This document shows, piece by piece, positions 1-9,959 of a stretch of DNA of 64,000 nucleotides. Both the position numbers and the translations under genes were made by a program. How positions within the stretch are numbered: the first letter of the stretch is position 1; every line of letters begins with the position of its first letter. Below the pieces are notes generated by a model. It was not told the DNA's origin. It saw only the letters and a program-made list of their open reading frames with translations, and did not search any database. The DNA is from CAWFZT01 sp963820415 (GTDB lineage: Bacteria > Chloroflexota > Anaerolineae > Anaerolineales > Anaerolineaceae), in the NCBI GenBank assembly GCA_963820415.1, contig CAWFZT010000008.1, forward strand, positions 1-64,000, read 5' to 3'.

Positions 1-242
1 ACCTACCAGCGGCCGTAGAGCACAAAAAACTCTGCTTTACCTGATAAAAAACGTCTTTCTAACAGGTTAAGGTCCGAGACATAATTGACGAACAGGGTGG
101 CCTCCACTAAAGAAATCTAGATTATGATAATCATGATTTCCTAATCGATTATAGAACTAAGGCTACTCCACCACCACCGGGATACGCTCGAAACCCAGCG
201 TTTCGGCAGCGCGCTGGTTTTGGTCGGCTTAGGAGCCTCAGT
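1..242. other. Non-coding left edge with possible gene remnant
   Basis: No intact gene is visible. On the minus strand a protein-like tail of about 20 codons (ending PVVVE, stop at 163-165) is preceded directly by an in-frame stop near 228, so it may be the last piece of a lost gene or chance. The stretch is AT-rich, with a short palindrome AATCATGATT at 129-138. Confidence 0.3.
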
Positions 243-1631
243 TTATTTGACAGTCGATAGAGTAAAGATGCAATCGCCGGGGATAGCTGCATCGATACCC
301 ATAAAGGGATAGTGCGGACCCTGCATCGGGATCTCACCCAGGCCGACGCAGTTTTCCACCTGGCTGGTGCGGTAATACGCTACCTTGCCCTGCATCACCT
401 CAGAGGGAAAACCCACTGCCTGGACGTTCAAGAACAGGTCCTGGCTGGTTAGATTCATTCCCACCAGGGTAAACTGAGTGCGCTCGGGATTGGCAAAGGC
501 CAGCAGGCGTACATCGAAGGAGGGACTTTCGACCTTGATCCGCTCGAAACCCGGCAGCACGAAGCGGAAGACATGTTTGGCGGTGTAATAGCGTTTCTTT
601 GGCGTATAAATTCGCAGCCCGGTGCGCAAGACGCCATAGATAGTCCAGTGCTCGTCGTGGTCGTGGTAGTTGTCGTATGCATCCCAGATGAGCGAGCCGC
701 TGAATCCGGCTTCCAGATGGTCGAACAGGCGCGCCGTACTGACCCAGCCCACGTACCATTCTTTGTCACCCGACTGTTCCAGGTCGCCATATTCGGTCAT
801 CCATACCGGCACATCCTTATAAGCACTATTGTGGAGGATCTTCGATACCTTCTGGTATTCCTCCGACGGAATGTCCGAATAATCGTGCAAGCTGAAGATG
901 CCAATCCGCCCCTTGAGTCGACGGCTCTGCACGAGTTGCTGAAAATACCAGGGGCCAAAGATGGCTTGTTCTGCCACCACCAGGCGGATGTCGTTCAACC
1001 CTTTCTGGTCCAGTTTATCGACCAGCAGCTCGCAGACTTTGACGAACTCGACCGGGTCGACGCCGGGGCCTTCCGGTTGAGCGATATCCGTTTCATTCAG
1101 GGGCCCGAACAAATTAAATTCCAGGCCCTCTTTGTTGCGCGCCCATTCGACCATCGAGACCATCATATCGCAGAATGCTTCGTAATCCACCAAGGGATGG
1201 CCGCGCTTGCTGATCAAATCAGCCGGAATTTCAGGAATCGCAGTGAGATGGCCTTTATTATAAATATCTCCGAGCATCCATCTGGGCACGTCGCCAGATG
1301 CAGTCAGGTAGGGCTGGATGCCATGCTGGTTCAGGTAGCGCATCATAGCCCAGCCTTTTTTGAATATCGGGCTCGTGTACACCTCTGCAAGGTGTTGAGG
1401 GCTAAGCGCTTTCTCTTTCCCAAGGTCGCCAGTGGGGTCGATCCAGTCCGACTTTCCCCAGATATCCACCCGGTATAAACTGGCGCCCATGTCCTCACGC
1501 AGCAGGTCCATGGTGGGGACGAGACCTTCGCTCCAGTGTTTGGAGTTGATATTCAAGCCGAAGCCATTGATTTTCTGATACGCTGTGTCAGCGCTGACCT
1601 TCACGTTGATAATTCTGTGTGGGTTTACCAT
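243..1631 (-). CDS. GH30-like glycoside hydrolase (clan GH-A)
   Basis: Predicted 462-residue (beta/alpha)8-barrel glycosidase. The acid/base glutamate is probably E180 in GPLNETD after strand 4 and the nucleophile E280 in WMTEYGD after strand 7, the retaining clan GH-A arrangement. The C-terminal part looks like the small beta-domain seen in GH30 proteins. No signal peptide is visible, so it should act in the cytoplasm on imported oligosaccharides. The start at 1631 is chosen because AAGGAGAG lies just upstream of ATG; an in-frame start at 1703 has no such site. It is the last gene of a minus-strand sugar block with ABC transporter and GH2 genes. Family GH30 is likely, but GH39 or GH5-like assignment is not excluded; the substrate cannot be read from sequence. 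Confidence 0.75.
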   Translation of the reverse strand: MVNPHRIINVKVSADTAYQKINGFGLNINSKHWSEGLVPTMDLLREDMGASLYRVDIWGKSDWIDPTGDLGKEKALSPQHLAEVYTSPIFKKGWAMMRYLNQHGIQPYLTASGDVPRWMLGDIYNKGHLTAIPEIPADLISKRGHPLVDYEAFCDMMVSMVEWARNKEGLEFNLFGPLNETDIAQPEGPGVDPVEFVKVCELLVDKLDQKGLNDIRLVVAEQAIFGPWYFQQLVQSRRLKGRIGIFSLHDYSDIPSEEYQKVSKILHNSAYKDVPVWMTEYGDLEQSGDKEWYVGWVSTARLFDHLEAGFSGSLIWDAYDNYHDHDEHWTIYGVLRTGLRIYTPKKRYYTAKHVFRFVLPGFERIKVESPSFDVRLLAFANPERTQFTLVGMNLTSQDLFLNVQAVGFPSEVMQGKVAYYRTSQVENCVGLGEIPMQGPHYPFMGIDAAIPGDCIFTLSTVK

Positions 1632-1744
1632 TGGATTCTCTCCTTTTATCATTATCCCAATTTTATCAGGGTTTGCAGAACGACCGGCACCGCGGTTCGC
1701 CATTCAGGGCTTTAATCAGATCAGTCCGGATTGACATGGCTATT

Positions 1745-3190
1745 CTAGTGACCGTTTATCAAAGTCATTTTGGCTTTCTCAACGATTTTATGCATTTCTT
1801 TCACCTTTTTTGGATCGATTTGAGGTGCGACGTACCGGGCAATGGCTTGCTTAAATCTTTGGGAAGCGGCATCCAGCATCTGGCAATCGCGCGCATGATC
1901 GATGGCGTCTCCCTCGTAAGGGCCGCGATAAAGCATTTTTGGAAACCAGCTCTGGCGGTAGTGGTGCAGGGTATGTTCAGTGTCCAGGTAAGAACCCCGC
2001 TCACCCGGGCCAATCGCGTCGATCACATCCAGGGCCATGCTTTCATCGTCCACAACCATCCCCTGGCCTAAACGCCAAAGGCCTTCACTGAGCTCACGTT
2101 CCAGGATAAATTGCACAGGCGAAAAGATTTGCCCGGCTTCCAGTGTTCCTTGCCCGCCAAGGCGGAAATTGCTGCCCGTAAAGGCAGAAATCGCCATGGC
2201 GCGAAAGACGCGCTCATAGGCCACCTGCATGCCAGGCAGAGACGCATCGATATAATCGGAGCCGGCGGCTACACTACCACCTCCTCCGCAACGCCGGTTG
2301 ATCAATTCGACGATCCCCAGGTCGGTCAGCAACGCTTCAGGAGAGTTAAAGTTGGCAAACCCTTTGCGCAAATCGGTATATCCATTGCAAGTTCCAAAAC
2401 TAAAAGTGGCGTTGGGGGCCAGGGAACGGATAGTCAGCGCCGCCCCAATCAATTCAGCCGTACCCAATATAACCGTACCGGCCAGGGTCATCGGCGCATT
2501 GCTGCCGCTGATTGGCATGCATCCAATCGAAAAGTCCTGTTTCCCAAAACGAATGGCTGCCTGTGTATATTCGGCCAGGCGCTGGTCAAAGGTAAGCGGA
2601 GAAGTCATAAAATCGGTGCCGCGCGGGAAAACAGGACTGCCATAATATACTGTTGATAGTTCTAGTAGAAAGGGAATCTGGTCGGCATTCAGCACATAGG
2701 CCTGACTGGGACGGCGGCTGTGTTCGAGCAAAAAAGCGTAAGCCGCAATCGGCTCTACACGCGGGTCTTCATCGGATAGGGTGACTGCCAGTCCAACTTC
2801 TCGATCAGGATCAAGGTCTACGTCCGCCCAGCGGATAATATTCAACAGGTCTTCCTTGACTGGCGACCGGCGTCTTTTCTGATCGTAATCGTAATAAAAG
2901 GGGGCAATCACGCCTGAAAGACCTATCTTCTCTTTCTGTTCCGGTGAGCCTGCTTCCCTTTCTGGCAGCCAAGATTGCCGCCTGCGTTCGGACAAAAAAT
3001 CCTCCACCATCTGCGCCGGAAATTTCACCAGGTGTTCTGATTTTGAAACGCTGGCAAGGGTTCCAGTCAGTGACTCGAGGAATTCGTCGTGATAGACACG
3101 CAATCCGGTTTAACTCATGATATGCAGCACACCGTCATATAGCCGGTCTAAGTCAGCATCAGAATAAAGGTGTAATGTACCAGATACCAT
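1745..3190 (-). pseudogene. MttB-like (trimethylamine methyltransferase family) protein with internal UAA
   Basis: Homologous to the MttB/COG5598 corrinoid-dependent methyltransferase superfamily, shown by the barrel motifs MPISGSNAPMTLAG and FSFGTCNG and by a total length near 480 codons. The natural start is ATG at 3190, preceded by GAAGGA. Codon 27 (3110-3112) is TAA in frame, where relatives usually have Glu in an E-T-G-x-R-V motif; the protein resumes at once as TGLRVYHDEF. A TTG at 3101-3103 could restart translation without the first helix. The site equivalent to pyrrolysine of true MttB lies near LPGMQ and is an ordinary residue, so this is a non-Pyl member, probably acting on a quaternary amine such as a betaine. 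Nonsense mutation, sequence error and late restart are all possible. Confidence 0.75.
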
Positions 3191-3284
3191 TTAATCCTTC
3201 TACAGTTTTTAAAACTGGAAGCGGCCCCAAGAACCTTTGCCATTCTTTTCTATCCGGCTTTGTCCGATTGGACCCTCGATGGGG

Positions 3285-4530
3285 CTATACTCTGACTTTT
3301 TTTACGGCCCGACCGATCTTATCAATCATGTAGTCGATCTGGTCAAGAGTCAAAGTCGGGTAGATGGGCAGATTAATATGCTGCTCGAACCAGACCTTTT
3401 CGGCAACCGGGCATTCTCCAAAATAGTGTCCCTGGTAACGGATTTCCGGAAGCAGGTGGATCGGGAAGTAGCGATTAATAATTTCAATACCATCCTGCTC
3501 ATCCAGGATACGGATCAGGTTTTCTTTTTCGAGGTTGCTGCCTTCAACCACCGGTTGGTAGAAAAACACGTATAGGTGGTAAATATGTTTGTAACCCACT
3601 GGCGTACGCTGGACACGGATGCCGTCGATTTCGGCCAGCCCCTCATTCAACTGTTGAGCAATTCTTGCGCGCATCTCGTTCAGCCCATCCAATTTACGAA
3701 GCTGTACAGACCCGACAGCCGCAGCCACCTCACTCATGCGATAATTATTGCCTACGCGTACCGGTCCATCCGCATCGAATGTGAAAGCTCCAGCAGAATG
3801 GTCGCCATATTGATAGGCAGACTTAAGATAGGGGCCGATGCGCTCTTCCGCCCTGGTTTTCCGTGGATAAAGCACACCGAGTGAGCTCAACGGCCGGATT
3901 TTGGCTGCCCATTCTTCCCGGTTAAAGGTGATCATGCCACCCTCTCCCAAGGTTGACATGTTCTTCAACGAATGAAAGCTGAAACAACCGATATCCCCAA
4001 TCGAGCCAGCCTTGCGACCTTTATATTCGGCGCCGGGCGCATGGGCGCAGTCCTCTACCACAAACAAATTATGTCTGCGGGCGATCTCCATGATCGGGTC
4101 CATATCAGCCATTAAACCGCCCAGGTGAACCAGGTAAATGGCTTTCGTTCGAGGTGTGATTTTTGCCTCAATCGTAGCAGGATCAAGGTTGAGGTTATTT
4201 GGGTCGATATCGCCAAAGCTAAGAGTTACCCCCGCGGATTGAAGCCCTCGCACCGTCGCCCAAAATGTCTGGGGGGTCACGATCACTTCATCACCTGGCC
4301 CCAGCTCAAGTAACTGTACCGAGAGATAAAGCGCGGTAGTGCAGTTACACGTAGCTAAAAGCGTACTTTACTCCGGTATAAGCAGCAAATTCAGCCTCAA
4401 ACTGGTCGCGGCGTGGACCATAGGCTAAAGTGTCCTGCTGTAAGGTTCGGGCAACGGCTTCGATTTCTTCCAGCCCCAGGATACTTCCCTGGCCGGCATA
4501 AGGAACTGTGAACGTTCTTGGAGATTTCAT
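3285..4530 (-). pseudogene. DegT/DnrJ/EryC1 aminotransferase, single-base frameshift
   Basis: PLP-dependent sugar aminotransferase of about 414 codons. Family features: VVEDCAHAPG for the pyridine-nitrogen Asp, and FHSLKNMSTLGEGG holding the Schiff-base lysine. The N-terminal 57 residues (start ATG 4530, upstream GGATGAAGCG) are in one frame and the rest in another. A one-base insertion near 4356 (TTTTAGC where TTTTGC would continue the frame) splits them; removing it restores YAFATCNCTTALYLS, typical of the family. The start is 4 bp after the GH2 stop, so the two are in one operon. Such enzymes usually aminate keto-sugars, though some act as sugar oxidoreductase partners. Real mutation or sequencing error cannot be separated here. 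Confidence 0.82.
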
Positions 4531-4534
4531 CGCT

Positions 4535-6250
4535 TCATCCTTTCATAGATTGAAAAAGCCGGGCAACCGTTTCGGTGGCTTTCTTTGGAAAACGGTCGAG
4601 GGTCAATACTCCGTGGCAAAAGTAATAGCGGTTGACCCCCCAGCTAAAATCGGGACCCATTGGCATATGCCAGTAGTCAGCCAACGACCAGATCAAAGCC
4701 CCTGGTATCGAATCTCGATATTCCTGGAAGACCTCCCAATGGTCGGCAAGGATACTGGCCTGCTCCTCTTCGGTGCCGTAGTTGTCACCGTGCAGTTCCA
4801 GCATCGCTTCAGCGCCAAACTCGGTCACCAGGAGCGGCTTATCCCCGATCTTGGCGAGGATTTTCTCAATGCGAGTCCGCAGTCCGGCCTTATCGTGGAA
4901 GGTGTAATTATTTACACAAGGCAGATCCACCAGGTCAAAAAAGACATCCCGTTCCGCGTACATACCGACCATGGCTACCGGCCGGCTCGTATCCAACGAA
5001 CGAACAGTGTCTACCAGATGTTTTATCAGCGGCCTTGATCCCTGTTTATCCGTGGCGCATTCATTGCCTACGCTCCAGATCACGACCGAGGGATGGTTCT
5101 TGAGGTCGTGGATTGACGTACGCAGCATGCTTTCCGCCGTCTGCCAGACCTCAGAATTTTCCCATTCTTTGATATCCTTCAGGCCTATTTGCCAGGCAGG
5201 GATTTCAGCGAACACCATCAGCCCCATCTCATCTGCCAGGTCGTACAAATCGGGGTGGGCCTGATAATGCATACGGACCATGTTTCCACCCAGGTGCCGG
5301 ATCCATTCCAGGTCGTCGTAAAGCTGGTTCTGGGTATCCACCCGCCCGGTGCCATAATATTCTTCATGCCGGTCGAAACCGGTTAGATAAATGGGCTGGT
5401 TGTTAAGCAGCAATTGCTTTCCGCTCACTTCAAACTTGCGCACGCCAAAACGCAGGCCAGTCCGGTCGAGCAGTTTTCGCCCACTGAACAGGTCAAGCTG
5501 AAGGTTGTAGAGGTTGGGTGACTGCGGTGTCCACAGCCGGGGTTCGGCCAGTTGAACCGAAAGGTCCAGGGAAACTTTTGCGCCGGGGTGCAATCGAACT
5601 TTCCCGGGACCAGTCAAATCGAGGACCTGGCCAACGCTTCTCACCTTACCAAAGGCGGCGATTTCGAAAGCTTGATCGCTCTCGTTTACAAGCTCCAGAT
5701 TCACGATCAATGGCTTGCCGTCTACAACCTGGGCGGAATGAACAAAAACATCCGCTATTCGGACTTCTGGCAACGCTTTGAGCACGACGCTGCGATAAAT
5801 TCCACCGTAATTCCACCACCCGGCATAGCTGTTGGGCACCCGGTTGATCTTCGGCCAGTTGTCAACCCTGACAGATAGCGTGTTGGGCGCGCCCCATTCC
5901 ACCAAACCCGTTACGTCGAATTCAAATGGATCGAAACCGCCGGAGTGGCTTCCCGCCAGCTTCCCGTTCAACCAGACCGTGGCGGCATAGTTCGCCCCTT
6001 CAAAGCGCAGGTGAATCCTACGCCCTTTCCAGGCAGGGCGAATGGTAAAGCTGCGCCGGTACCAGCCAATTCCGCTATAACCAAACAACTCCGGCAGGTA
6101 CGAGTCCCAGTTTCCGGGAACCGGGTACTCGCCCCAATGCAGGTCAGAATAGTCTGGAAAATGCCAGCCATTCTTTTCGCCAATCTCATGGCGGTCAATG
6201 TTGAAACGCCAGGCGCCATCTAAGAGCATCTGCGAACGTTTGTTTTGCAT
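4535..6250 (-). CDS. GH2 glycoside hydrolase (beta-galactosidase/beta-glucuronidase family)
   Basis: A 571-residue GH2 enzyme with the family order: sugar-binding jelly roll (about 1-170, NYAATVWLNG motif), immunoglobulin-like sandwich (170-270), and TIM barrel (270-571). The acid/base is E397 in SVGNECATD and the nucleophile E477 in LVTEFGAEA. There is no signal peptide, so cytoplasmic action is expected. Length and the short barrel-terminated form fit the beta-glucuronidase branch better than LacZ, but specificity is not decided by the motifs. It is 2 bp downstream of the permease gene ending at 6253 and 4 bp upstream of the DegT gene, so all are probably one transcript feeding on an imported glycoside. 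Confidence 0.88.
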   Translation of the reverse strand: MQNKRSQMLLDGAWRFNIDRHEIGEKNGWHFPDYSDLHWGEYPVPGNWDSYLPELFGYSGIGWYRRSFTIRPAWKGRRIHLRFEGANYAATVWLNGKLAGSHSGGFDPFEFDVTGLVEWGAPNTLSVRVDNWPKINRVPNSYAGWWNYGGIYRSVVLKALPEVRIADVFVHSAQVVDGKPLIVNLELVNESDQAFEIAAFGKVRSVGQVLDLTGPGKVRLHPGAKVSLDLSVQLAEPRLWTPQSPNLYNLQLDLFSGRKLLDRTGLRFGVRKFEVSGKQLLLNNQPIYLTGFDRHEEYYGTGRVDTQNQLYDDLEWIRHLGGNMVRMHYQAHPDLYDLADEMGLMVFAEIPAWQIGLKDIKEWENSEVWQTAESMLRTSIHDLKNHPSVVIWSVGNECATDKQGSRPLIKHLVDTVRSLDTSRPVAMVGMYAERDVFFDLVDLPCVNNYTFHDKAGLRTRIEKILAKIGDKPLLVTEFGAEAMLELHGDNYGTEEEQASILADHWEVFQEYRDSIPGALIWSLADYWHMPMGPDFSWGVNRYYFCHGVLTLDRFPKKATETVARLFQSMKG

Positions 6251-6252
6251 AT

Positions 6253-7134
6253 TTACATTCCTTGTAAAGACCCTGCTGTAATCCCTGAAATAAACCGCCT
6301 GGCCCCCAGCAGAAACACCACGATGATGGGCAGTACAGATAAAAAGGTACCGGACATTAAGGCGCCATAATCGGTCAGGCGCAAGGCTACCAGGGTTTTA
6401 AGCGTTACAGTGAGTGGGAACTTTTCGGGGGAAGATAGGATGATCATAGGTGAGATCAGGTTGTTCCAGCACCCCATGAAGACCAGGATGGCCAGGGCGC
6501 CCAGGGCAGGAGAAATGATGGGCACGACGATACGGTAATAGATGGCAAAATCGTGGGCGCCATCGATCCGGGCGGCATCGATCAATTCTGTTGGCACAGC
6601 GTCCATGATAAACTGGCGCATCCAGAAAATGCCAAAGGCGTCCACCGCGCCGGGTATGATCAGGGCTTTGTAGGAATTCAACCAGCTAAAGAATTTCATC
6701 TCCACAAACCAGGGAATGATCATCACTGCGCCGGGAACCATCATGGTGGCAAGTAGAAAACCGAAAAGGAAATTTTGCCCAGGGAACTTATACTTGGCAA
6801 AAGCAAATCCGGCCAACGAGTCGAAGAAGAGTGTCAGCGTAGTCACCGACAGGGCATAGAACAAACTGTTCCCATAACTTCGAACAAACGGAACCATTTT
6901 TAGCAGGTTCTGAATATTATAAAAAAGAAGTTTACCCGGGATCACGTTAGGAGGAAATGTAAAAATTTCACCGGATGGGCGGGTAGCCACAACGACCATC
7001 CAGTAAAAGGGGAAAAGGCACAAGAGAGCCCCGAATGTCACTGCAATATAAATAATAGCTCTGCGTAGAATCCGTCTGATGTGGAAAGGAGCATGATATT
7101 CGGTTTGTTTTCCAGTTGTATAGGTTGTACTCAT
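6253..7134 (-). CDS. Sugar ABC transporter permease, MalG/LacG type
   Basis: A 293-residue inner membrane permease with about six transmembrane helices. The EAA loop that contacts the ATPase is DAARIDGAHDFAIYYRIVVP, in the usual place in the last third. It pairs with the MalF-type permease 28 bp upstream and with the binding protein gene beyond. No ATPase gene is nearby, as is normal for CUT1 sugar transporters that share an MsmK-type ATPase. Start at 7134 follows AGGAGGTATTTT. The C-terminus ends in the short SLQGM-like tail common in this family. Confidence 0.92.
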   Translation of the reverse strand: MSTTYTTGKQTEYHAPFHIRRILRRAIIYIAVTFGALLCLFPFYWMVVVATRPSGEIFTFPPNVIPGKLLFYNIQNLLKMVPFVRSYGNSLFYALSVTTLTLFFDSLAGFAFAKYKFPGQNFLFGFLLATMMVPGAVMIIPWFVEMKFFSWLNSYKALIIPGAVDAFGIFWMRQFIMDAVPTELIDAARIDGAHDFAIYYRIVVPIISPALGALAILVFMGCWNNLISPMIILSSPEKFPLTVTLKTLVALRLTDYGALMSGTFLSVLPIIVVFLLGARRFISGITAGSLQGM

Positions 7135-7162
7135 AAAATACCTCCTCGACCAAACTGAGCCT

Positions 7163-8092
7163 TTAGCGCAGACCGCTCCTGCCGAAGATTTTAATATTCA
7201 AAAAAGAGATGATGGAGATTATGGCGAACATGACGTAGGCCTGGGCTGCAGAATAACCGAACCTGAGATTGGTGAACGCATTCGTGAACAGGTTCATGTA
7301 CATGGTCAAGCCGGCCCGGTTAGTTCCGCCGGCAGGGCCTACCAGTATGAACGGCTCACCAAAGATTTGCAATTCGCCGATAATGTCGATTACTACGGTA
7401 AAAAGGATTACATTCTGGAGCATCGGGATAGTGACATTCCAGAAGCTGGCCCATGCCCCGGCGCCGTCCACACTGGCAGAATCATACAGGTCCTGCGGAA
7501 TGCTTTGCAGCCCTGCCATGTAGATGACCATATACCAACCCACTTCATGCCAGACAATCAGGATCGTGATGGCAGGTTTGATGGTGCTGGATACTACCAA
7601 CCACTGCACCGCGTGGAACCCCAGGCGGGTGAGGATATAGTTCAGGATGCCGTACTGCTGGCCGTAGATGGTCAGAAAGACAATCGCCACCGCAACCGGG
7701 GAGGTGATGATGGGTAGGAAATACGCCACCTGGTAAAGGTCTTTGAATTTTAAACGTGCAGAATGAATGGCAACGGCAACCAGCAGGGCCAGGCTCAGCT
7801 TGGGAACCAGGCACATGAAGCCCAGGACGAAGGTATTGACGATAGACAGCTTGAAAAATTCATCCACGGTAAACAGACGGATAAAGTTCGCCAGGCCGAC
7901 GAATTTGGCCGGCGACATTCCATCCCAACTGTTGAAGCTCAACCAGAAAGTATACAGCAGGGGGAATAGGGCAAAAGTTAAGAAGAGGATGAAAAAGGGG
8001 GAAATGAACAGGTAAGGCATGCCGTACCTGCGCAGGAAACTGGCTGTTTTGGAGACGGATTTATACGTGGGAGTGATTGAAGCTTCAGTCAT
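7163..8092 (-). CDS. Sugar ABC transporter permease, MalF/UgpA type
   Basis: A 309-residue membrane permease. A hydrophobic helix near residues 25-45 is followed by the typical F-x-S-F-x-x-W-D-G segment and further helices; the EAA loop is SASVDGAGAWASFWNVTIPML. It forms the heteromeric channel with the MalG-type protein encoded downstream. The start at 8092 follows AAGGAGATC. A 161-bp gap containing a stable hairpin separates it from the binding-protein gene, which fits the common pattern of higher expression of the binding protein than of the membrane parts. Confidence 0.92.
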   Translation of the reverse strand: MTEASITPTYKSVSKTASFLRRYGMPYLFISPFFILFLTFALFPLLYTFWLSFNSWDGMSPAKFVGLANFIRLFTVDEFFKLSIVNTFVLGFMCLVPKLSLALLVAVAIHSARLKFKDLYQVAYFLPIITSPVAVAIVFLTIYGQQYGILNYILTRLGFHAVQWLVVSSTIKPAITILIVWHEVGWYMVIYMAGLQSIPQDLYDSASVDGAGAWASFWNVTIPMLQNVILFTVVIDIIGELQIFGEPFILVGPAGGTNRAGLTMYMNLFTNAFTNLRFGYSAAQAYVMFAIISIISFLNIKIFGRSGLR

Positions 8093-8170
8093 TTAGATCT
8101 CCTTGCAAAACGATACCACTCCGCCTGGCGAACCGCAAGGTAATTTAACGCCAGGAGAGGAAAAACAAGG

Positions 8171-8213
8171 GGTGGCGCCGGGCGAGATCTGAGCTTTCCC
8201 GACCGGCGCCACC
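8171..8213. terminator. Intra-operon hairpin between binding protein and permease genes
   Basis: GGTGGCGCCGG at 8171-8181 pairs perfectly with CCGGCGCCACC at 8203-8213. A T-run follows on the plus strand, and on the minus (coding) strand the stem is followed by CCTTGTTTTTCC. It lies just after the binding-protein stop, so it may protect the 3' end of that message or act as a partial terminator that lowers permease expression. Confidence 0.65.
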
Positions 8214-8253
8214 TTTTTTAGGTTCTAATAAATACCGCAAATGTCTATAATCA

Positions 8254-9609
8254 CTAACAACTTATTACGATCTGGGTTTCCGCAGTCTTCTGAGCGTCAG
8301 TCAGGGCCTGTTGAGGATCTTTGCCCTGGTCAAGGCAGTTGATCATCTCGGTTCCGACAATGGTGCTGCACTGATCGTCATAGGGGGTATATTTGCGGTC
8401 GGAGAACTTCTTGGCGCCCGCCACTGAGACCAGGCGGGTCTGCTGGCCACCATACCACTCGACCGGCTGCTGCATCCTGGGATCGTCCCAGGCTTTGATG
8501 AGTGCGGGCAAATTATAATAAGTGATCAGCCGCATTTGGGCTTCCAGGTCAAAGGTGAAAAAGCTGAGCACTTTTGCCGCTTCATCTTTGAACTTGCTCT
8601 GTTCGAAGGCGCAGAACAGGCTACCGCCAGACGAGGCGCCTGTATCGCCGGGACAGGTGACCATACCCCAATCACCCTTGGTGGCGTCGCCGCCGTAAGC
8701 CTGGAGAAGGATCGGCAGCCAGTCACCCATGGGGTAGGTCGCCACGGTGGTCGCTTTGAACGTATTCTGCCATTCCGGGGTCCATTCGGTCATCTTGGCG
8801 TCCAGTCCACGCTTGCGAGCATCCACCGCCAACTTGAGACCATCCAGCATGGGTGGTACGTCAATCATGAATTTCTTGTTTAACTCGTCATACCAGACCG
8901 GGTTATATTGATCGCGGTACTGCCCGAAGACGGTGCCAGCCGCATCAAACATCCACGGGCCGCCGGGTTTCGCAATTTTATCTCCCACGGTCAGATTGCT
9001 GGGCCAGTCTTTGGAGATCAGCGCCTGCACACCGTCCGGATCGCTCGGAAGGCCGGCCGCCTTGAACAGGCTGCGCCGGTAGTGGATAACCGCTACGCCA
9101 ACCGAGTAATATAGGAACAGGATTTGAGATTGGTCCGGGCTGAGGCCGGCGTTCCAACACCAATCGGGGATCTCGCCCTTATGGGAAGCGGTCTTATAAG
9201 GCGTCAGGTCGAGGATGCCAGTACCACAAACGCGCTTCCGAAACCACCCTTGTTCGATATCCGCCATATCGGGAAGACCCGCGCCGGCCACCATGGAGGT
9301 TGTCATCTTCTGATCCATGTCGGAAAGTTCGATCTTGACGACATCCAAGCTGGCATTGGGGTTGCTCTCCTGGTACAACTTGAACATATCGGCCAGAAAA
9401 AGCTCATCCCCCGGGTACGTCCACATAGTCAGCTTAATAGGTGCAGCCGATGTAGGATTAGCGGCTGGCTGAGTTGCTTCGGCAGGAGCCTGGGTGGCTG
9501 CGGCAGCAGGAGTCTCGGTCACTTTTGGCGCGCAGGCAGCCAGCAAAGTTCCACCGGCAGCCAGGGCAAGCCCTTTTAACATATTACGACGAGAAATTTT
9601 GGTACTCAT
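8254..9609 (-). CDS. Extracellular sugar-binding lipoprotein (ABC transporter)
   Basis: A 451-residue solute-binding protein of the CUT1 (family 1) type. The N-terminus has SRRNMLKGLALAAGG, a twin-arginine-like signal, followed by a lipobox LLAAC with cysteine 25, then an Ala/Pro/Thr-rich linker (about 26-55) and the mature two-lobed domain. It should be anchored outside the membrane and deliver sugar to the two permeases. Start at 9609 follows TTGAGGAGAAAGC. It is the first gene of the minus-strand operon running to about 243. The linker style is common in Chloroflexota. The sugar is not predictable; neighbouring GH2 and GH30-like enzymes suggest a beta-linked oligosaccharide. Confidence 0.92.
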   Translation of the reverse strand: MSTKISRRNMLKGLALAAGGTLLAACAPKVTETPAAAATQAPAEATQPAANPTSAAPIKLTMWTYPGDELFLADMFKLYQESNPNASLDVVKIELSDMDQKMTTSMVAGAGLPDMADIEQGWFRKRVCGTGILDLTPYKTASHKGEIPDWCWNAGLSPDQSQILFLYYSVGVAVIHYRRSLFKAAGLPSDPDGVQALISKDWPSNLTVGDKIAKPGGPWMFDAAGTVFGQYRDQYNPVWYDELNKKFMIDVPPMLDGLKLAVDARKRGLDAKMTEWTPEWQNTFKATTVATYPMGDWLPILLQAYGGDATKGDWGMVTCPGDTGASSGGSLFCAFEQSKFKDEAAKVLSFFTFDLEAQMRLITYYNLPALIKAWDDPRMQQPVEWYGGQQTRLVSVAGAKKFSDRKYTPYDDQCSTIVGTEMINCLDQGKDPQQALTDAQKTAETQIVISC

Positions 9610-9959
9610 TGAGCTTTCTCCTCAAAATTAGAAAATGGTAGTTTGTGAATAAAATTTACTTCCACGCTGTTTCTGAGCGATAACTTATGCTATTTATCAC
9701 CTCCTGACATATCGTTTTCCATGAGTATTAGAATTTTCATCATTCGATTGTTAAGTAACTAATTATAGTGTTATCCAAACAATTATTTAAGTCCAATCTT
9801 TTTTAAACAAAATTTTTAAATGGAATCGGCTAAATTGTAAGGCGATTTTAAACAAGTAAAAACTTCAAGAACTTTTACAGTCCTGATATATATTCACTTT
9901 CTATCTTATAAAACTAATGATGTAAAATCAAGCTATATTCTGCCAACTCTCCGCCACTC
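9610..9959. other. AT-rich divergent intergenic region
   Basis: No gene is seen. The stretch separates the minus-strand sugar operon from the plus-strand receiver-domain gene and must hold both promoters. It is strikingly AT-rich compared with its neighbours. A weak inverted pair GATAA/TTATC sits near 9680-9700, upstream of the binding-protein gene, but I cannot assign a regulator or a convincing promoter. Confidence 0.4.

Noticed and set aside
573..1478. Plus-strand frame of about 300 codons opposite the GH30-like gene
   Set aside because: Contains a low-complexity Val run, no ribosome site and no domain; the minus-strand frame has catalytic motifs.
1745..3190. Pyrrolysine-containing MttB
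   Set aside because: The internal stop is UAA, not UAG, and it lies near the N-terminus, far from the pyrrolysine position, which is an ordinary residue here.
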